Positions 51,382 to 59,232 of a DNA stretch of 64,000 bases are shown piece by piece. This DNA is from CAYWRZ01 sp964460845 (GTDB taxonomy: Bacteria > Bacteroidota > Bacteroidia > Flavobacteriales_D > UBA2798). The position numbers and the translations under genes were made by a program. Where the stretch lies: positions 1 through 64,000 of the forward strand of contig CAYWRZ010000013.1 in assembly GCA_964460845.1 (NCBI GenBank), written 5' to 3'. Under the pieces are notes generated by a model that saw nothing but the letters and a program-made list of their open reading frames with translations, searched no databases and was not told where the DNA came from. Position 1 is the first letter of the stretch, and the number at the start of each line of letters is the position of its first letter.

Positions 51382-51382
51382 G

Positions 51383-51413
51383 TTGACACAAACACCTTAT
51401 TTTCCTATTTTTG
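51383..51413 (+). promoter_or_regulatory. Promoter for the VOC gene (TTG-N20-TATTTTTG)
   Basis: TTG at 51383-51385, then 20 bases and a perfect TATTTTTG at 51406-51413, 29 bases before the ATG at 51442. The -33 part abuts the last repeat base. Confidence 0.55.
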
Positions 51414-51441
51414 AAATATTCTCTTATTAATCCCTCATACT

Positions 51442-51810
51442 ATGCAGCATTTTATCAGTTGGTTCGAAATTCCCGCTACAAACTTCAAGCGGGCCGTATC
51501 TTTTTACAGCGCCATTCTCGGTATCGATATTGAAGAAAACGACAGCTACGGCATGAAAATGGGACTTTTCCCTTCCGATGGCGAAAACATTTCAGGTGCC
51601 ATTGTCGAAGGCGAAGGCTGTAGCCCTTCCAAAAACGGTGTGCTGGTGTACCTCAACGGCGGAAAGGATTTACAAACGCTGCTCGACAAAGTAAGCGCCG
51701 AAAAAGGCACCATTTTGGTTCCCAAAACACAGATAAGCCCCGACATGGGCTATTTCGGGATTTTCCTCGACAGCGAAGGCAATCGGATCGGCGTACATTC
51801 TATGGAATAA
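51442..51810 (+). CDS. VOC-family (glyoxalase-fold) protein
   Basis: 122 residues. Begins MQHFISWFEIPATNFKRAVS, the typical VOC betaalpha unit, and continues with FYSAILGIDIEENDSYG and LFPSDGENISGAIVEG. It ends GYFGIFLDSEGNRIGVHSM with a Glu/His metal-site-like end. VOC proteins hold metal-dependent isomerases, dioxygenases or drug-binding proteins; the reaction here is unknown. Probably cotranscribed with the DUF6265 gene 19 bases downstream. Confidence 0.9.
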   Translation: MQHFISWFEIPATNFKRAVSFYSAILGIDIEENDSYGMKMGLFPSDGENISGAIVEGEGCSPSKNGVLVYLNGGKDLQTLLDKVSAEKGTILVPKTQISPDMGYFGIFLDSEGNRIGVHSME

Positions 51811-51828
51811 AATTTTCCGGAACAAACC

Positions 51829-52332
51829 ATGAAATTATTCCTTTACCTGCTGCTGATCCCAGCATTGGCACTCCGCTCATTTTTACCGGACCAATCCGAA
51901 AAGGTAACTACGGTGAAGGAAACAGAATGGCTCGTGGGTACCTGGGAGTGCCTTACGCCGCGCGGCGTATTCTATGAAAACTGGGTAAAAGAAAACGATC
52001 GGAAACTGGCCGGAAAAAGCTATTATCTACTCCACGATCGGGATACTGTCGTAATGGAAACCGTTACGCTGATCGCTGAACACGGAAAGCTGGTCTATAT
52101 CGTTAGCTTAGAAAAAGAGAATGTTGAAGACGAAAAGCCCGTACGCTTTACCGCGACCAGCCTGAGCCACGATCGGTTTGTCGTTGAAAATCCGGCAAAC
52201 GATTTTCCACAAGTCATCACATATACTCAACTAAGCAGCGATTCGCTGATAGCCGAAATTTCACTCCTGGATACGGAAGAAAAAGAAAAGCATAAATCGC
52301 CGGTACGCTACCCGATGAGACGGATAAAATAA
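51829..52332 (+). CDS. DUF6265 exported protein
   Basis: 167 residues with an N-terminal signal-like helix (LFLYLLLIPALALRSFL). The DUF6265 blocks WLVGTWECLTPRGVFYENW and FVVENPANDFPQVITYTQ are clear. Predicted lipocalin-like beta structure; function unknown. Downstream of the VOC gene on the same strand. Confidence 0.88.
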   Translation: MKLFLYLLLIPALALRSFLPDQSEKVTTVKETEWLVGTWECLTPRGVFYENWVKENDRKLAGKSYYLLHDRDTVVMETVTLIAEHGKLVYIVSLEKENVEDEKPVRFTATSLSHDRFVVENPANDFPQVITYTQLSSDSLIAEISLLDTEEKEKHKSPVRYPMRRIK

Positions 52333-52394
52333 AAATACCGCCGTGCGATACGTTGTAAACAAATCTTCTTTCGGCCGAAAGCTGAATATACAAC

Positions 52395-53246
52395 TTACGA
52401 ACCTGTCATTTCGCCGCCGTTAACATGAATCACCTGCCCGGTGATGTACGTCGCATCGTCTGAGGCCAAAAACACATAAGCCGGCGCTACCTCAGAAGGT
52501 TGTCCGGCACGCCCAAGCGGCGTATCCTGCCCAAAGTCAGTCACGTCTTTAAACGTAGCCGGAATGAGCGGTGTCCAAATAGGCCCCGGCGCGACTGCAT
52601 TGACCAAAATGCCTTTGGAAGCAAGAACCTGCGACAAAGACCGGGTAAACGTCGTAATAGCACCTTTGGTAGCCGAATAATCGATAAGGTGTTCGCTGCC
52701 ACGATAAGCCGTTACAGAAGTGGTATTGATAATTCGTGCGCCTTTTTTAAGGTGCGGCAATACCAGCTTTGTAAGGTAAATCATCGACACGATATTGACC
52801 TGAAACGTTTTTTGAATACGCGTCATTTTCATTTTTTCGGGCTTGTCTTCCGAATACTGTACAGCCGCATTGTTGACCAGTATATCGATTTTCGAAAATT
52901 CATTCAGCACCTTTTTTAGCAACTTTTTACAAAATGCCGAATCTTGTAAATCGCCCGAAAGCAGCAGGCATTTACGTCCTTCCTTTTCTATCATGTCGCG
53001 GGTTTGAAGCGCGTCTTTATCTTCGTTAAGATAGACAATGGCTACATCGGCACCTTCGCGGGCAAAATGCACCGCCACAGCACGACCTATACCGCTGTCG
53101 CCTCCGGTAATCAATGCCTTTTTACCGCTAAGCTTTGCACTGCCCTTGTATGCCGCACGAATAATTTCGGGCTTGGGAACGAGCTTGTGCTCTTTACCGG
53201 GTTGTGTGCGCTGACGCTGCGCAGGAAATTTGCGGGGCTTACTCAT
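52395..53246 (-). CDS. Short-chain dehydrogenase (general-stress type)
   Basis: 283 residues. After a basic 40-residue N-terminal extension comes a Rossmann SDR domain: ALITGGDSGIGRAVAVHFA (TGxxxGIG), DILVNNAAVQYSED (NNA), TTSVTAYRGS, catalytic YSATK, and PGPIWTPLIPATF. The PKxxxxPGKE-like extension (FPAQRQRTQPGKEHK) is typical of the YhxC/YdaD/YghA stress dehydrogenases. NAD(P)-linked; substrate unknown. Next to a cluster of disordered small proteins on the same strand. Confidence 0.93.
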   Translation of the reverse strand: MSKPRKFPAQRQRTQPGKEHKLVPKPEIIRAAYKGSAKLSGKKALITGGDSGIGRAVAVHFAREGADVAIVYLNEDKDALQTRDMIEKEGRKCLLLSGDLQDSAFCKKLLKKVLNEFSKIDILVNNAAVQYSEDKPEKMKMTRIQKTFQVNIVSMIYLTKLVLPHLKKGARIINTTSVTAYRGSEHLIDYSATKGAITTFTRSLSQVLASKGILVNAVAPGPIWTPLIPATFKDVTDFGQDTPLGRAGQPSEVAPAYVFLASDDATYITGQVIHVNGGEMTGS

Positions 53247-53388
53247 GGTCTCGGGTATAAAAAAAGGTGAAACGGCTACACACGTAAAAAGGCAGAAACA
53301 AACCGGGACTACTTACGGCCCAAAAAGCGTGTTCGCCCCGGTCTTTCCACCTTTTGAAAAAGCAACGTGTGTCTGTACTTGGACAGCT

Positions 53389-53802
53389 TCATTTTTGAGT
53401 CTGCCGTCTTTGCTCAGGATTGTCGGTATTGCCGGGGTTTGAAGCCTGATTGGGATCCTCGCCCACCGGATAAGGCTTCTGCACAGGCTCTATATCCTGT
53501 CTGCGGCGGTGCGGAAAATGGTCCGGATCGCCAGAGGGTGGAGCCTCGGTTTGCCGATCGTATTCTTTCTGCGGCACATCGGGGTTTTCGCGACGCGGTG
53601 AACCCGGTTCGCCGGGATTAGATTCGTCGATCGGCGCACGTTTTTCCCTGTCGCCTCTTTGCTCTTCTTTATCTGGCATTTGCCGCGTGCCAGGCCCATA
53701 ACGCTCATTCTCCTCACGCGGCGTATCGGCCCCTTCGGGGCGCGGCCGGTCTTTTTCCGTACCCGAATAACCGGGCGACGGATAATTCTCTTTGCTTTCC
53801 AT
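53389..53802 (-). CDS. Disordered hydrophilic protein (137 residues)
   Basis: Strongly Pro-, Glu-, Arg-, Asp- and Asn-rich and without Cys or Trp, for example RPRPEGADTPREENERYGPG and ESNPGEPGSPRRENPDVPQK. No signal peptide or fold expected. Resembles hydrophilin-like proteins, but no family is recognised. First of three such genes in a row on the minus strand (with 54037 and 54255). The open opposite frames are antisense of low complexity. Confidence 0.6.
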   Translation of the reverse strand: MESKENYPSPGYSGTEKDRPRPEGADTPREENERYGPGTRQMPDKEEQRGDREKRAPIDESNPGEPGSPRRENPDVPQKEYDRQTEAPPSGDPDHFPHRRRQDIEPVQKPYPVGEDPNQASNPGNTDNPEQRRQTQK

Positions 53803-54036
53803 ACTAAGTGGGATTAAAAAATTGTAAAATACTTTTGCGGGAAATTCTCCCGGTTTTCCCGGCTAAAGCGAATAGGACTGTCCTGTTTTTCAAACTTTTC
53901 CGCTTCATTTTCCAACTTCATCGGAAAAACCGGACTTCTGCTTTTTTCCTTATAGCCGGGATATTGCTTGTGCTTCTTCATTTGGCAAAATGTATCGAAA
54001 GCAGTCGCATAACCGGTAGAATAAACGCAGCGAATC

Positions 54037-54192
54037 TTAGTGCCGGGATTCGCGAGTGCGACGTGCCTCGTCCTGCGGACGGCTGGAATCTGAACGACCT
54101 TGTGCAGGTTTCCGGGTCGTATCAGGCTGCTGCTGCTTTTGGGTTCCGCTCCGGCGATTCGGGCCTGAGTTGGGATTTTTTTCGTTTGCCAT
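54037..54192 (-). CDS. Disordered hydrophilic protein (51 residues)
   Basis: The ATG at 54190-54192 opens a 51-codon frame, too short for usual ORF calls. It begins MANEKNPNSGPNRRSG and continues TQKQQQPDTTRKPAQ. It contains no Cys, Phe, Ile, Leu, Val, Trp or Tyr. The opposite frame is no better. Its bias matches the two neighbours, which supports it being real. Confidence 0.55.
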   Translation of the reverse strand: MANEKNPNSGPNRRSGTQKQQQPDTTRKPAQGRSDSSRPQDEARRTRESRH

Positions 54193-54254
54193 GATAATTG
54201 AGTTTTAAGTGTAATTAATGAGTGTATTCTAAAATAGAATCGGGTTGGGCTGTC

Positions 54255-54428
54255 TTACAGCGTTCCTTTTTCGCGGCGCGGCGATTCTCTTTCGGGAGAA
54301 TGCTCCTGTTCACGCCCTTCTCTTTCCCTTTGCGGGTTCTTGGGCTGACCGGGCTGATTTTCATGCGGTGTACGCCGGGTGTTATCCTCTCTCTCGGGAG
54401 TAGGATTTGGTTTTCTTTCGTTTTTCAT
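54255..54428 (-). CDS. Disordered hydrophilic protein (57 residues)
   Basis: The ATG at 54426-54428 opens a 57-codon frame: MKNERKPNPTPEREDNTR at the start and SPERESPRREKGTL at the end. It has no Ala, Cys, Phe, Ile, Val, Trp or Tyr. Strongly charged and presumably unfolded. 62 bases upstream of the 51-residue gene on the same strand. Confidence 0.55.
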   Translation of the reverse strand: MKNERKPNPTPEREDNTRRTPHENQPGQPKNPQREREGREQEHSPERESPRREKGTL

Positions 54429-54913
54429 GACACAAAAATTTAATAAAACATGAATAAAAATTAACTTGAAACTTCTGCATAAAACCTATACTTCTTCTCA
54501 GTCTCACATTGCAGGCATTGTAGTTCCTAAAACCAAGCTTTCGCAAGGCGGATCAAAGCCTATAAATTATTAAGCAGAAGCAGGGATGTAACTTATTGCT
54601 GCCTATACGCGAAGTGATAAAAGCAATAAGGCATAGATGTGATGCGGATACAAAGTTGCGGCACTTTACCAGGAGAAGCATTATACGATCTGCTCAAAAT
54701 GTTATATAATTTTTAAGCCGTCGTTCGAACAATTTTCTCGCCTTTACTTCACATTGTTTTTCGCAAGCTTACACTTCGAACCAAAAAAAATGTAACAAAA
54801 GGGAGCAAGCACGTAAAAGCAAAGCGCCGATTTCGCTTTATTTTTAAGAGGTAAACGTAGTGCGAATAAAGAAGTATGTACATTTTTAAGCACCCTATAT
54901 ACACGAATAAGTT
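54429..54913. other. 485-base intergenic region
   Basis: AT-rich, between the divergent disordered-protein genes and DUF6496. I see no gene, no strong hairpin with a T-tract and no full TTTG/TAnnTTTG promoter. Confidence 0.5.
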
Positions 54914-55114
54914 ATGACAAAGTATTCAAAAAAAGCGCAGAAAAAAATCGGTGAAGTAATGCGTGAGTTCAAAAAAGGAGAACTGAAATCGGGAAAAAAA
55001 GGGAAGGGTGGTAAAGTTACGGATCGTGATCAGGCCCTTGCCATCGGGATCAGCGAAGCCCGTAAAGCCGGCTTAAAAGTGCCGGAAGAAAAAAAGAAAA
55101 AGCGTAAATCCTGA
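54914..55114 (+). CDS. DUF6496 small basic protein
   Basis: 66 residues. Begins MTKYSKKAQKKIGEVMREFK, then GELKSGKKGKGG and DQALAIGISEARKAGLKVP, the DUF6496 pattern. It is very Lys-rich with a basic tail (EEKKKKRKS), which suggests nucleic-acid binding, though this is unproven. Members often sit in stress-related neighbourhoods. Confidence 0.85.
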   Translation: MTKYSKKAQKKIGEVMREFKKGELKSGKKGKGGKVTDRDQALAIGISEARKAGLKVPEEKKKKRKS

Positions 55115-55199
55115 ACGTTCGCTCTACCCACACTTACGGAAGACCGCGTTAGGGATATGAAAAAAAGCTGTACTTTTCAGAAAAAATCAACCCGTTTTT

Positions 55200-55628
55200 A
55201 TGAAAGCTATCCTGTTTATTTTCGGTATTCTGGTAGGCGCTACCGGACTTTATTTTTATTACCCGCACCTTCCCGAAAACATGCAGTTGAACAAGCCGAA
55301 ATATACGGAGCAAAGCGCCGAAGTGGAAAAGCTGCTCGGTGTTTCGGTATTTGTAAAATGTAAGCCACAAAAACCCTACGAGCTTATTTCCAAATTTAAA
55401 GATGAAAATGCGCTGGATATTCTTGGCGGATTGGGAATTGGCGAAAACCGCTGGGATCGGGTGGCCGAAAATATTTTCAACGCCGGAACGGAAAACCTCA
55501 TTTTTTCAAACAAACTCCAAAAAGTGGTACAGAATGTAAAAGAGAAATATCCCGAGGCACAGGGAATTATTTTTTACGACAACCTCAGCGAATGTGAAGT
55601 GATTCGTTTCAAAGGAAATAGCGAATAA
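55200..55628 (+). CDS. Unknown membrane-anchored protein (142 residues)
   Basis: One N-terminal membrane segment (MKAILFIFGILVGATGLYFY) followed by a soluble alpha/beta domain with VEKLLGVSVFVKCKPQKPYE and EAQGIIFYDNLSECEVIRF. No recognised family. Starts at 55200, 85 bases after the DUF6496 stop. Confidence 0.7.
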   Translation: MKAILFIFGILVGATGLYFYYPHLPENMQLNKPKYTEQSAEVEKLLGVSVFVKCKPQKPYELISKFKDENALDILGGLGIGENRWDRVAENIFNAGTENLIFSNKLQKVVQNVKEKYPEAQGIIFYDNLSECEVIRFKGNSE

Positions 55629-55764
55629 TAGCGCTGGCCAAACAACACCTTACTGCATTTTCAGCAAGCGATTTTTCGCAACTTTAACGCTTTAGTTTCG
55701 TACTATTTCCATAGCGCTTCGCAGACTAAATTCTTGCGCATTTTTCACCCAGAAACGCAACTTT

Positions 55765-56448
55765 ATGGAACCTAAAGCAGATTACCGGGAATTTTTTAAC
55801 GAAGCGGAAGCCGAAGAAATAGCAGGCATATTAGCCAGCCGACATATCGAATACGAACTGGTACGTTTTACGAATCCTGTAAGCGATGTGATTTTAGGGC
55901 AGGTCATCTCTCCTCCCCTCACCCTGAAGCTGAAACCCGAAGATTTTGAGCGCGCAGAGCAGGCTATCTTCGACCATTACGATCAGGATCTGAGACTGGT
56001 AAGCGCTGATCATTACATTTTCCAACTGCACACCGACGAGCTGTACGACATTTTAACACATCCCGACGAATGGAGCAACCTCGATTATGTGCTGGCCGTA
56101 AGAGAGCTGCGCAAAAAAGGAATCACGCTCGATGCAGCGCTGCTTAAACAGCTACGTGAAAAAAGACTGAAGGAACTTTCTACAGGCAAACGCGCAAGCA
56201 CCGCTTACCTGATAGGAAGCTACGTTGCCGCCCTGTTATTTGTACCCATAGGCATGGCAATGGGACTTTACCTGTGGCAAGGCACACAAAGACTTCGTAA
56301 CGGGCAACGGAGCTATACTTTTGATGCCACAAGTCGAAAACAGGGACAAGCGGTATTCTTTATCGCCACCGGAATCCTGTTGCTGCTTGTCGTACTAAGA
56401 CTGATCAATCCCGAATTTTACCTGAGCTCGCTATTCGGTAGCAATTAA
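55765..56448 (+). CDS. DUF2007-like protein with two C-terminal membrane helices
   Basis: 227 residues. The N-terminal 80 residues (EAEAEEIAGILASRHIEYEL, SPPLTLKLKPEDFERAEQAI) resemble the DUF2007 ferredoxin-like signal-transducing domain. A helical linker (about 90-150) and two membrane helices (about 165-190 and 205-222) follow. Function unknown. Convergent with the GNAT gene, overlapping it by four bases. Confidence 0.72.
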   Translation: MEPKADYREFFNEAEAEEIAGILASRHIEYELVRFTNPVSDVILGQVISPPLTLKLKPEDFERAEQAIFDHYDQDLRLVSADHYIFQLHTDELYDILTHPDEWSNLDYVLAVRELRKKGITLDAALLKQLREKRLKELSTGKRASTAYLIGSYVAALLFVPIGMAMGLYLWQGTQRLRNGQRSYTFDATSRKQGQAVFFIATGILLLLVVLRLINPEFYLSSLFGSN

Positions 56449-56732
56449 CGGTAAAGTACGTCGCGAAAAGTTTCTACCTTTTCAAAAACCGCTTTGGCAA
56501 AAGGACAGAGCGGCATTATCCGGATATCGTTCTCACGGGCATACTCAACGGCCGCAGCCACCATTTGCTTACCGATACCTTTACCTGCAAGCTTTTCCGA
56601 AACTTCAGTATGCTCAATAATGATCTTGTCGTTTCCGGCGCGGGAATACACCATTTCGGCAAGACGCTCCCCGTTTTCTTCGACGTAAAACGAACCCTTC
56701 GTTTCTCCCTGCGTATGTGCAATCTCAGCCAT
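56445..56732 (-). CDS. Small GNAT acetyltransferase (YidJ/NATD1-like)
   Basis: 95 residues. GNAT acetyl-CoA motif in VSEKLAGKGIGKQMVAAAVE (V-x-x-K-x-x-G-x-G-I-G), then ARENDIRIMPLCPFAKAVFE. This minimal form is typical of NATD1/YjdJ-like proteins. Substrate unknown. Its 3' end overlaps the convergent gene by four bases. Confidence 0.92.
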   Translation of the reverse strand: MAEIAHTQGETKGSFYVEENGERLAEMVYSRAGNDKIIIEHTEVSEKLAGKGIGKQMVAAAVEYARENDIRIMPLCPFAKAVFEKVETFRDVLYR

Positions 56733-56772
56733 ATCTATTCTGTTTGAAAATTAATATTCGTGCTTTTTCTGC

Positions 56773-57954
56773 TCAACTCTCATTTAGGAATATTCGCATC
56801 CCGACTCCGGTATTCGGAACCGTTTCACAATGATCGGTATTTCCGGCAAAAAACCAGCGCGATTCCCTGTCTTTGTTACCGGAAAGCCACCAGTCGCCCG
56901 TACCCGGCGGACAACACATCAGCACATCGTGACCCGGATGTACAAAACGGCCTTTCCAGGTTTTTCCGTCCGAAAACATCTCGAAATCGCCGGCATGTCC
57001 TGAAAAAGTCCAGCGCAACTGCAAACCCGAATAAGTACCTGTCCACCACGTATGATCCTGCGTACGGTACCAAAGCACCTGATCGCGGCGCCCCGAGGTA
57101 AAACGTCCGGTGTGAAACACGTTAAGGTAGCCGGGCAAATCGAGGCTTGTGGTATCAGAGACCAGGTGCCAGCCGAAATCACGACCGGAATAGCCCCCCA
57201 TCCACCATTTTTTATCGCGCGAATAGCAGAGCAGCTCATCGTACCCGTCGCCGTCAAAATCGCCCTGCCAAAGTTGCGGGGTCTGTGACGAAGATTCCTG
57301 GTGTATGGCATTGCCAAAAGCGATCGACCAGTGCACTACGCCTGCTCTCCAAGTGCCCAACCACCAACGTTTTTGCGAGGCATCGTACCACATTACCTCC
57401 TCGCGCGAAGCCGAAGAAAAACGTCCTACACGCAACAAAGCCTGATCGGAAGGAAGGTTTAGTGCAGGCGTACGAGATACCGATCGCCCTGTAAACCGAC
57501 GGCCATCGTATCCGTAAAGCCACCAGTTACCGCCTGTTTTATCGTAAAATAAAATTTCGCTATAGCCATCGCCGTCAAAATCGCCGGTAAGAAAGTTGGA
57601 CAGTGTACCGGAAGGAGCAGGTAAAGGGAAATGTCCTGCAAAACGCCATTGGAGTCGGTTTCCTTTTTCAAGTACTGCCAGCCACCAGCTTTTATCGTTT
57701 TCCTCATAAAAAGCGATTTGCTTACGGTGTTTATCCGAAAAAAATCCGGTACAGACTACCGAACCCTCCCGCACAGGTGCCCAATCTTCTGCCTTCCCGG
57801 CAAAAGCCCAATGCATTTTACCCGAGCCGTGTTTACCGAGCCACCAGCCTTTATCAGCCGGGTTGTAAGCCAAAATTTCTTCCAGTAAATCGCCGTCGAA
57901 ATCGGCAGTAACTACCTGGCGGACTGTGGCCGCATTTTCCTTAAAAACGCTCAT
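56773..57954 (-). CDS. Predicted seven-bladed beta-propeller (FG-GAP/PVL-like), no signal peptide
   Basis: 393 residues. Seven WW pairs at residues 37, 90, 144, 197, 250, 303 and 355 recur every 52-54 residues, each in a unit of the form G.F...(I/V)..Y....WW.G....W. Three units contain DFDGD calcium-like loops (GDFDGDGYSEILFYDKT, GDFDGDGYDELLCYSRD). The regular count suggests a closed seven-bladed propeller like FG-GAP or the fungal PVL lectin. The N-terminus (MSVFKENAATVRQVVTADFD) is not a signal peptide, so it may be cytoplasmic or leave the cell by another route. Function unproven. Confidence 0.75.
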   Translation of the reverse strand: MSVFKENAATVRQVVTADFDGDLLEEILAYNPADKGWWLGKHGSGKMHWAFAGKAEDWAPVREGSVVCTGFFSDKHRKQIAFYEENDKSWWLAVLEKGNRLQWRFAGHFPLPAPSGTLSNFLTGDFDGDGYSEILFYDKTGGNWWLYGYDGRRFTGRSVSRTPALNLPSDQALLRVGRFSSASREEVMWYDASQKRWWLGTWRAGVVHWSIAFGNAIHQESSSQTPQLWQGDFDGDGYDELLCYSRDKKWWMGGYSGRDFGWHLVSDTTSLDLPGYLNVFHTGRFTSGRRDQVLWYRTQDHTWWTGTYSGLQLRWTFSGHAGDFEMFSDGKTWKGRFVHPGHDVLMCCPPGTGDWWLSGNKDRESRWFFAGNTDHCETVPNTGVGMRIFLNES

Positions 57955-58267
57955 GCCGGTATAATTTAAAAGAAGCTAATCCGGATCCTGTAGGAGAACC
58001 CGAAACGCGCTTCGCAAAAAATGAATACTGGCAAAGCAGGCAGGTAGCGTAGGGTGTGTGTACACCGCAGCAAGCAGACGCTCAATTTAACATATTCCGG
58101 AATGTTACACAACTAATCTTACGTACGAAAAGGTAATTCGCAGAAATACAACCCGGAACAAATGCCACACTGCTGCCTGCCTCACACCGGGACTCAAAAA
58201 AGACGAATACGCCGATACAAACGCTTCAAAAAGCTTTTCCGTACCTTTCGGCTCAGGAATTTACATT
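57955..58267. other. 313-base intergenic region upstream of the histidine kinase
   Basis: No gene recognised. A weak TACCTTTC (-7-like) lies near 58240, about 25 bases before the kinase ATG. Confidence 0.4.
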
Positions 58268-59182
58268 ATGCGTACCTCGTTTTATTCTTCGTTCAGGCTG
58301 GTACTTTTTGTACTGTTTTTCTACATTATCGCCCAGCTTACCTGGTGGTCTTTCTTAATTATAGAGCTGACCCAGCAAGTGTATGCAGACGACCCGAGGC
58401 TTTCGCTGAAAAATACGATGATCATCGGAGAAGGGATCGTATTTATCATGATCATGCTGCTGGGATTTATCTATACCTACAAAGCATTTCTCAAAGAAGT
58501 GGTGCTGGCACAACGCCAGCAAAATTTTATGCTTTCGGTCACCCACGAGTTTAAAACTCCACTGGCCTCCTTACGCCTTTATCTCGAAACACTTATCAAA
58601 CGCGAGCTTCCGGCCGCACGGAAAGAAGAAATCCTGCAAAAAGCGCTCGGCGATACCGAAAGGCTGCACGCGCTTACAGAAAACATTCTGCTGGCCACAC
58701 GTATCGATCTGAACGCTTATCCCCTTCAACGTCAAACCCGAAATCTGTCGGCATTTGTAGAAGCGCTAAGCGATAACCTAACCGGTTCGATAGGTGCCAA
58801 CTACGAGACCCATAAGGAAATAGAACCCGAAATTTTCTTTGCCTTCGACGAGCTGGCCATGAGCTCCATTTTCTGCAATCTGTATGAAAATGCTGTAAAA
58901 TACTCGGATCCCGGTGCCCGTATCCGCATTGCTTTATACCGCGAAGCCGACCAAATTAAGCTTTCGGTCAGCGATCAGGGATCGGGGATCCCCGCAGCGG
59001 CACGGAAAAAAATATTCGGGAAATTCTTCAGAGTAGGCAACGAAGAAACACGAAGCAGCAAAGGAACCGGACTCGGACTTTTTATCGTGAAAAATTTTAC
59101 TGCGCTGCATCAGGGGAAAATAGAGGTACGCGATAACACCCCGAAGGGAACCGTTTTTGAAATTTCTTTCCCCTTTCACTAA
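58268..59182 (+). CDS. Orphan sensor histidine kinase
   Basis: 304 residues. Two membrane helices (about 11-33 and 52-71) flank a short 20-residue sensor loop. HisKA with phosphoacceptor His93 in SVTHEFKTPLASLRL, then a HATPase domain with NLYENAVKYSDPG (N-box), DQGSGIPAAARKK (G1) and GTGLGLFIVK (G2). No response regulator gene lies beside it, so its partner is unlinked or absent. The small sensor loop suggests membrane-stress sensing, but that is inference. Confidence 0.93.
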   Translation: MRTSFYSSFRLVLFVLFFYIIAQLTWWSFLIIELTQQVYADDPRLSLKNTMIIGEGIVFIMIMLLGFIYTYKAFLKEVVLAQRQQNFMLSVTHEFKTPLASLRLYLETLIKRELPAARKEEILQKALGDTERLHALTENILLATRIDLNAYPLQRQTRNLSAFVEALSDNLTGSIGANYETHKEIEPEIFFAFDELAMSSIFCNLYENAVKYSDPGARIRIALYREADQIKLSVSDQGSGIPAAARKKIFGKFFRVGNEETRSSKGTGLGLFIVKNFTALHQGKIEVRDNTPKGTVFEISFPFH

Positions 59183-59210
59183 AAATCCCCGCTGCCGGAA
59201 GCAGCGGGGA
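59181..59210 (-). terminator. Intrinsic terminator after the T9SS type-B protein
   Basis: Minus-strand TCCCCGCTGC/GCAGCGGGGA stem with a CGGAA-type loop and a five-T tract; the plus-strand side has no T run, so it serves the minus gene though it also lies after the kinase gene. Confidence 0.82.
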
Positions 59211-59232
59211 ATGAAACTACTTTACTTACGTA

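Noticed and set aside
50428..51395. Three long minus-strand open frames through the repeat array (about 170 to 264 residues, with SLSHHGSRSATTD-type repeats)
   Set aside because: The 20-base period shifts the frame by two, so three units give a 20-residue pattern in every reverse frame; all three are open only because the unit lacks stop codons. No start or ribosome-binding support, and the N gap runs through them.
57954..58267. Riboswitch or other structured RNA before the histidine kinase
   Set aside because: No conserved-looking paired core or terminator; only a weak promoter-like box.
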